Part shown: piece after piece, positions 61,730 to 64,000 of the stretch
Position numbering within the stretch: position 1 is the first letter of the stretch
Layout: every line of letters starts with the position of its first letter
Position numbers and translations under genes: made by a program
The notes under the pieces: generated by a model
What the model saw: the letters and a program-made list of their open reading frames with translations, nothing else
What the model was told of the DNA's origin: nothing
Databases searched by the model: none
Assembly: GCA_951394045.1 (NCBI GenBank)
Contig: OX595986.1
Location: 2,261,534 to 2,325,533 of the forward strand
Origin: Nitzschia sp. DOCU1
Taxonomy: Eukaryota; Bacillariophyta; Bacillariophyceae; Bacillariales; Bacillariaceae
Reading direction: 5' to 3'
DNA length: 64,000 nt

Positions 61730-64000
61730 TTACTGGACACGAGAACGTTTGCTCGGTTTGTCCTGGTCTTTCTTGGCTACTCGCTTTTCCGGTCCCGATT
61801 CGGCCCCACTTTCTTCGACACCCTCGCTCTCTTCTTGAACTGATTGAAGAGGCGAAGCGGCAGCGACAAGCGACTCTTCGCGAAGATGCGGCTTTCTCGC
61901 ATTGGGCGGCGAAGATGATTCAGAGAGAAACCAGGGTGTCGCCGCATCCAAGTCCGCGGTATCGACTGTAGAAAGGTGCGACGTGAGAATGGTCTGAATT
62001 TCTGCATGGCGGAGCTTGATCAATGACGACGATGACGGCTTGGGAGATTCCATTTCTTTCGTTTCCAAACAACACTGCATGCAGTCAGCAAACGATTGAA
62101 GGCACTCAATCAATCGTTCTCGTGGCAAATGAGGCTTGCTGCCGATTTGCGCCACTCGAAGCAGTCGGCCCTTTTCCATGGAAAAGCCCAGCGTTAACAC
62201 AGCGCAACCCAAGGGTGGATCCTCGAACGGTGCGATGGCACGACATAACAACAAGACGATCGCCGATGACGACCACATGTTCACAGCCGCCGCTGTCAGC
62301 TCGGCGGCGGCCTCTTCGTCGGCACCAGCGGGTGCAGTTGGACCCAGAACTGAGACAGGGCTGAGCGGGAACTTGGCTCCGTCCAGTAACATGGAAATCC
62401 AATTCAAATCTTCTGGTGTAGCGCGCCGAAGGACAGTACGCCCGACGACATCGTCTACAGTAGGCTCGTCAGGTAGCGACCGACCCTCATCATCGTGTTC
62501 ATTTAGGGTTAGGGTTGCCGCCGCGATGCGATCGTCCAATTGCTTTTGGCGACTTAGCTGGCGTGATGTAATGGCAGATTCCTCCTCTGGAGACTTTTCG
62601 TGTAAAGATCTGTCAAATCCAAGACCAGCCAGCAAATGATCCTCTAACGCTACAGGCAACTTAGGATCTTTGGATCCGACGGCAAAGATAAGGCTGGGAG
62701 CATTTTCATTTGATTGGTTCCAGCGATGTGTCTTGCTCATAAAGGCTCGCTCCCGTTTGGATTGCTGCTTGAGCGCCTTGCTGCCCGCGTATCGTTCGCG
62801 GGCTGCTTCGGCTGCCTCTTTAACTTGCGCCATTCCTTCGCATTCAGGAAACAACAAAGCTAGGAGTTTTGCAGAAGCCGTATGGCGTGCATCTCGCTTC
62901 GAACCCCCGATACCCACGGCCTTCAACAAGTCATATATCTTGGCCGGATGGGGCTCGTCCTCTTTGAGCGTTCGTCGTAACCGCATGGTAGCAGTACAAG
63001 TGAACGGCCCTCGATGCACTCGAATGGGAATACTACCTGAAAGGGACAACGAATCACCCGTCGTACCGACTTTTCGTTTTAGCTGCGACGAGCTACCATC
63101 ACCATCGTCATCATCGTCGCCCGAGCCAGCCGAAACTGTAGCCACTTCGTAGGCATAGTTGGGCGCTTCGGGGATGCGATCATCAATTTGTACCATGGCA
63201 TGCAACAGAGCACTACACACTGATGCTCCCCGGGATTCATAATAGGCATTCTCGTCCTCGTCCTCAGACGTCGTAGTTGAAGCACAAGGATAAACCCCAG
63301 CGTGCCACTTAGACGAGGGGCGTTTCTTGGAATTGTCGATGCGGTCCTCGTTCCGAGAGCTGCTGTGCCCAGATGGCATTTCTTCGTCGTCAGCGTGACC
63401 AATAGCAAGCCTCTTGGCAAGATTCGGAGCCAAATCTTCGAGGGATGTCGAGGCCTTCCACGGGGCTGCGGGATCTGTTCTTTCTCGGGTCGACCCATTT
63501 CCTTTGCCATTTGGTAATTGAATCAGTATTCCACTTGCTTCGTCAAAGGCCACTCCTGGAAGTAATGTTTGCAGCGCTCGCCGTGCTGCTTCCTGCTTGG
63601 CGGCCGTTTTCGTTCTTGCTCGGCCTCTGCCCCACTCCATGCCATCAATGCTCACGGAAAACTCGAATTCTCCGCGATGACGTCTCTCGTCATCAGGTGC
63701 TGATTCCGAGTCCCCAGCCTGGCTATTGTTGGATGTCATCATGCTGGACGTCTCATCACAAGGCTCTAGAGTAAATGTTGGTGTAGTCCGTCGCTTGCTA
63801 CACCATTCATAGAGGGCACTGGAACCCGTCTTTCCAAGCAAACTATCATCATTGGGTTGTCGAGCTTTCTTTTTCTTGTTGAAATAGGTAGGAGCTCCAC
63901 TGCTGCCCCCATCGCTACTGTGATTGGGAGATGCCAAATTTTTGCGGATTCGTGCTCTTCGATTCGGAGCATTCTGGTGACTATTGTTTTGAGACGGCTG
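61730..64000 (-). CDS. dsRNA-binding protein, 5' partial (runs off the window)
   Basis: Open to the window edge: no ATG occurs before residue 1 of the visible 756 aa, so the gene starts beyond 64000. Two dsRNA-binding-like modules are seen: SALYEWCSKRRTTPTFTLEP...FEFSVSIDGMEWGRGRARTKTAAKQEAARRALQTLL, and a second, more divergent one, GPFTCTATMRLRR...AKLLALLFPE. A later stretch (VLRRATPEDLNWISMLLDGAKF) resembles GNAT acetyltransferase starts, followed by a Ser/Lys-rich tail ending KKDQDKPSKRSRVQ, a possible nuclear signal. The role is probably RNA processing or silencing; no RNase III or helicase domain is in view, though one could lie upstream. Confidence 0.78.
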   Translation of the reverse strand, partial: QPSQNNSHQNAPNRRARIRKNLASPNHSSDGGSSGAPTYFNKKKKARQPNDDSLLGKTGSSALYEWCSKRRTTPTFTLEPCDETSSMMTSNNSQAGDSESAPDDERRHRGEFEFSVSIDGMEWGRGRARTKTAAKQEAARRALQTLLPGVAFDEASGILIQLPNGKGNGSTRERTDPAAPWKASTSLEDLAPNLAKRLAIGHADDEEMPSGHSSSRNEDRIDNSKKRPSSKWHAGVYPCASTTTSEDEDENAYYESRGASVCSALLHAMVQIDDRIPEAPNYAYEVATVSAGSGDDDDDGDGSSSQLKRKVGTTGDSLSLSGSIPIRVHRGPFTCTATMRLRRTLKEDEPHPAKIYDLLKAVGIGGSKRDARHTASAKLLALLFPECEGMAQVKEAAEAARERYAGSKALKQQSKRERAFMSKTHRWNQSNENAPSLIFAVGSKDPKLPVALEDHLLAGLGFDRSLHEKSPEEESAITSRQLSRQKQLDDRIAAATLTLNEHDDEGRSLPDEPTVDDVVGRTVLRRATPEDLNWISMLLDGAKFPLSPVSVLGPTAPAGADEEAAAELTAAAVNMWSSSAIVLLLCRAIAPFEDPPLGCAVLTLGFSMEKGRLLRVAQIGSKPHLPRERLIECLQSFADCMQCCLETKEMESPKPSSSSLIKLRHAEIQTILTSHLSTVDTADLDAATPWFLSESSSPPNARKPHLREESLVAAASPLQSVQEESEGVEESGAESGPEKRVAKKDQDKPSKRSRVQ

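Noticed and set aside
62512..62526. TTAGGG-like telomere repeats, also at 61220-61230
   Set aside because: Only two units each; one copy is inside the dsRBD coding region. Too short for a telomere remnant.
1..64000. CRISPR arrays, operons, ribosome binding sites, rRNA genes
   Set aside because: Not expected in and not seen in this eukaryotic nuclear sequence.

Overview
This is nuclear DNA from a stramenopile alga, most likely a pennate diatom resembling Phaeodactylum tricornutum. The species is inferred from the overall character, not from a search. Genes are dense on both strands and have few introns. The introns are short (about 60-125 nt) with GTAAGT-like donors and C/TAG acceptors. Products are eukaryotic: ESCRT-II, a HECT ubiquitin ligase, PP2A and selenoprotein K. 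Some carry bipartite-looking or mitochondrial presequences. Many neighbours are divergent and share a short intergenic promoter.

Layout. 0.1-4.2 kb: a half ABC transporter with a signal peptide and a mevalonate kinase, both minus strand. 4.5-10.6 kb: an accessory block, read here as a mobile element. It has a four-exon gene for a 1075-aa protein with no recognisable family and a PIF1-type helicase gene without a Rep/HUH part; the block is strongly enriched in the palindrome TGCGCA. 11.3-26.5 kb: ESCRT-II SNF8/VPS22, an ARM-like protein, an HSP101/ClpB chaperone with an apparent one-base frameshift, glycerate kinase, a secreted four-repeat cysteine protein, an NSUN-type RNA methyltransferase and mitochondrial FAD glycerol-3-phosphate dehydrogenase. 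26.9-31.2 kb: a RimO-type methylthiotransferase, a selenoprotein K gene whose in-frame UGA sits in the conserved GGUGR tail, and two small divergent genes. 31.5-46.2 kb: a low-complexity protein, an EGF-like membrane protein, an unknown protein, PP2A catalytic subunit, a 1891-aa coiled-coil protein and a phytanoyl-CoA dioxygenase-like enzyme. 46.8-64 kb: an ankyrin protein, a UBE3C-like HECT ligase, a monoacylglycerol-lipase-like hydrolase, a GT92-like glycosyltransferase, a vWA protein with a CaaX end, a USP8-dimer/cysteine-protease-like fusion, a SpoU methyltransferase and a dsRNA-binding protein cut by the window end.

Most genes are unrelated housekeeping functions, as usual in an alga. 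Shared themes are RNA modification (NSUN, RimO for the ribosome, SpoU), ubiquitin/endosome biology (SNF8, HECT ligase, USP8-dimer protein) and glycerol/glycerate/lipid metabolism (GPDH, glycerate kinase, MAGL-like, mevalonate kinase). The items most worth following are the PIF1 element with its TGCGCA sites, the SelK recoding event, the HSP101 frameshift, an 11-bp GTACCAGGTAC motif found three times outside genes, and the USP8-dimer/protease-like fusion. Spliced coordinates come from reading donor and acceptor sites and checking that the joined frame stays open; no transcript data were available.
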